Shown here: positions 6,351 through 6,429 of the stretch, piece after piece
Layout: every line of letters begins with the position of its first letter
Position numbering within the stretch: the stretch's first letter is position 1
NCBI GenBank assembly: GCA_020442225.1
Contig: JAGRKR010000283.1
Coordinates: forward strand, 1 to 6,429
From: Hyphomicrobiaceae bacterium
GTDB lineage: Bacteria > Pseudomonadota > Alphaproteobacteria > Rhizobiales > Hyphomicrobiaceae
Length of the DNA: 6,429 nucleotides
Reading direction: 5' to 3'
Translations under genes and position numbers: made by a program
The notes under the pieces: model-generated
Seen by the model: only the letters and a program-made list of their open reading frames with translations
The model's database searches: none
Told to the model about the DNA's origin: nothing

Positions 6351-6429
6351 AGATCGGAAGTTCGTCGCGTAGGGCAATAGTGTCTATCTTGGTAGTAGCT
6401 GTATTATGAAAAAAAAAAGGACCGACCGG
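6351..6429. other. Illumina adapter read-through plus poly-A (artefact, not genomic)
   Basis: Bases 6351-6408 align without gaps to the full 58-base reverse complement of the Illumina universal (P5) adapter, as I remember it, with 45 of 58 identical. The first ten, AGATCGGAAG, are exact. The errors are scattered substitutions, as in low-quality read ends. Ten As (6409-6418) follow, as expected when the template runs out, then GGACCGACCGG, probably noise. Genomic sequence ends at about 6350 and nothing crossing that point should be translated. Confidence 0.93.

Noticed and set aside
5754..6380. 208-residue + strand reading frame
   Set aside because: It is antisense to the 103-residue gene, has antisense-type composition, and its stop lies in adapter sequence. 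The - strand frame has better codon pattern, ribosome binding site and promoter.
6409..6418. poly-A tract as a biological signal
   Set aside because: It directly follows adapter sequence and is the usual run-out pattern of the sequencer.

Overview
The window reads as a short contig from a GC-rich proteobacterium, or from a mixture of two. It runs off its left end inside gatA. Its last ~79 bases (6351-6429) are sequencing-adapter read-through, not genome, so usable biological sequence ends near 6350. No CRISPR array, insertion sequence, tRNA, rRNA or defence system was recognised, and I found no novel multi-gene system. The interest lies in regulatory structures, two uncharacterised small genes, and signs of assembly trouble.

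Left part (1 to about 2000): the C-terminal part of gatA and a YdcF/DUF218 membrane-anchored gene on the + strand, then a 65-residue uncharacterised gene on the - strand. That small gene overlaps the ydcF-like 3' end by 20 bp, tail to tail. The GatA and YdcF proteins look alphaproteobacterial to me.

Right part (about 2180 to 6350): rhlE (DEAD-box RNA helicase, -), a divergent DUF1232 gene (+), a SlyD-type FKBP isomerase (+), an NlpC/P60 cell-wall lipoprotein (-, convergent with slyD) and a 103-residue uncharacterised gene (-). RhlE, DUF1232 and SlyD look like Xanthomonadales or a related gamma/betaproteobacterium. The change of apparent lineage across roughly 1982-2180 suggests either a mis-joined chimeric contig or horizontal transfer. 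This rests on remembered family resemblance and needs a database search.

The genes are mostly housekeeping: tRNA amidation, envelope metabolism, RNA remodelling, protein folding and peptidoglycan cleavage. Apart from possible co-transcription of the 103-residue gene with the lipoprotein gene, there is no operon; most neighbours are convergent or divergent. The main regulatory signals are a long inverted repeat that would fold over the ribosome binding site and start codon of the lipoprotein gene, a near-consensus sigma-54 promoter before the 103-residue gene with a dyad about 120 bp upstream, and a probable leaderless promoter before the DUF1232 gene.
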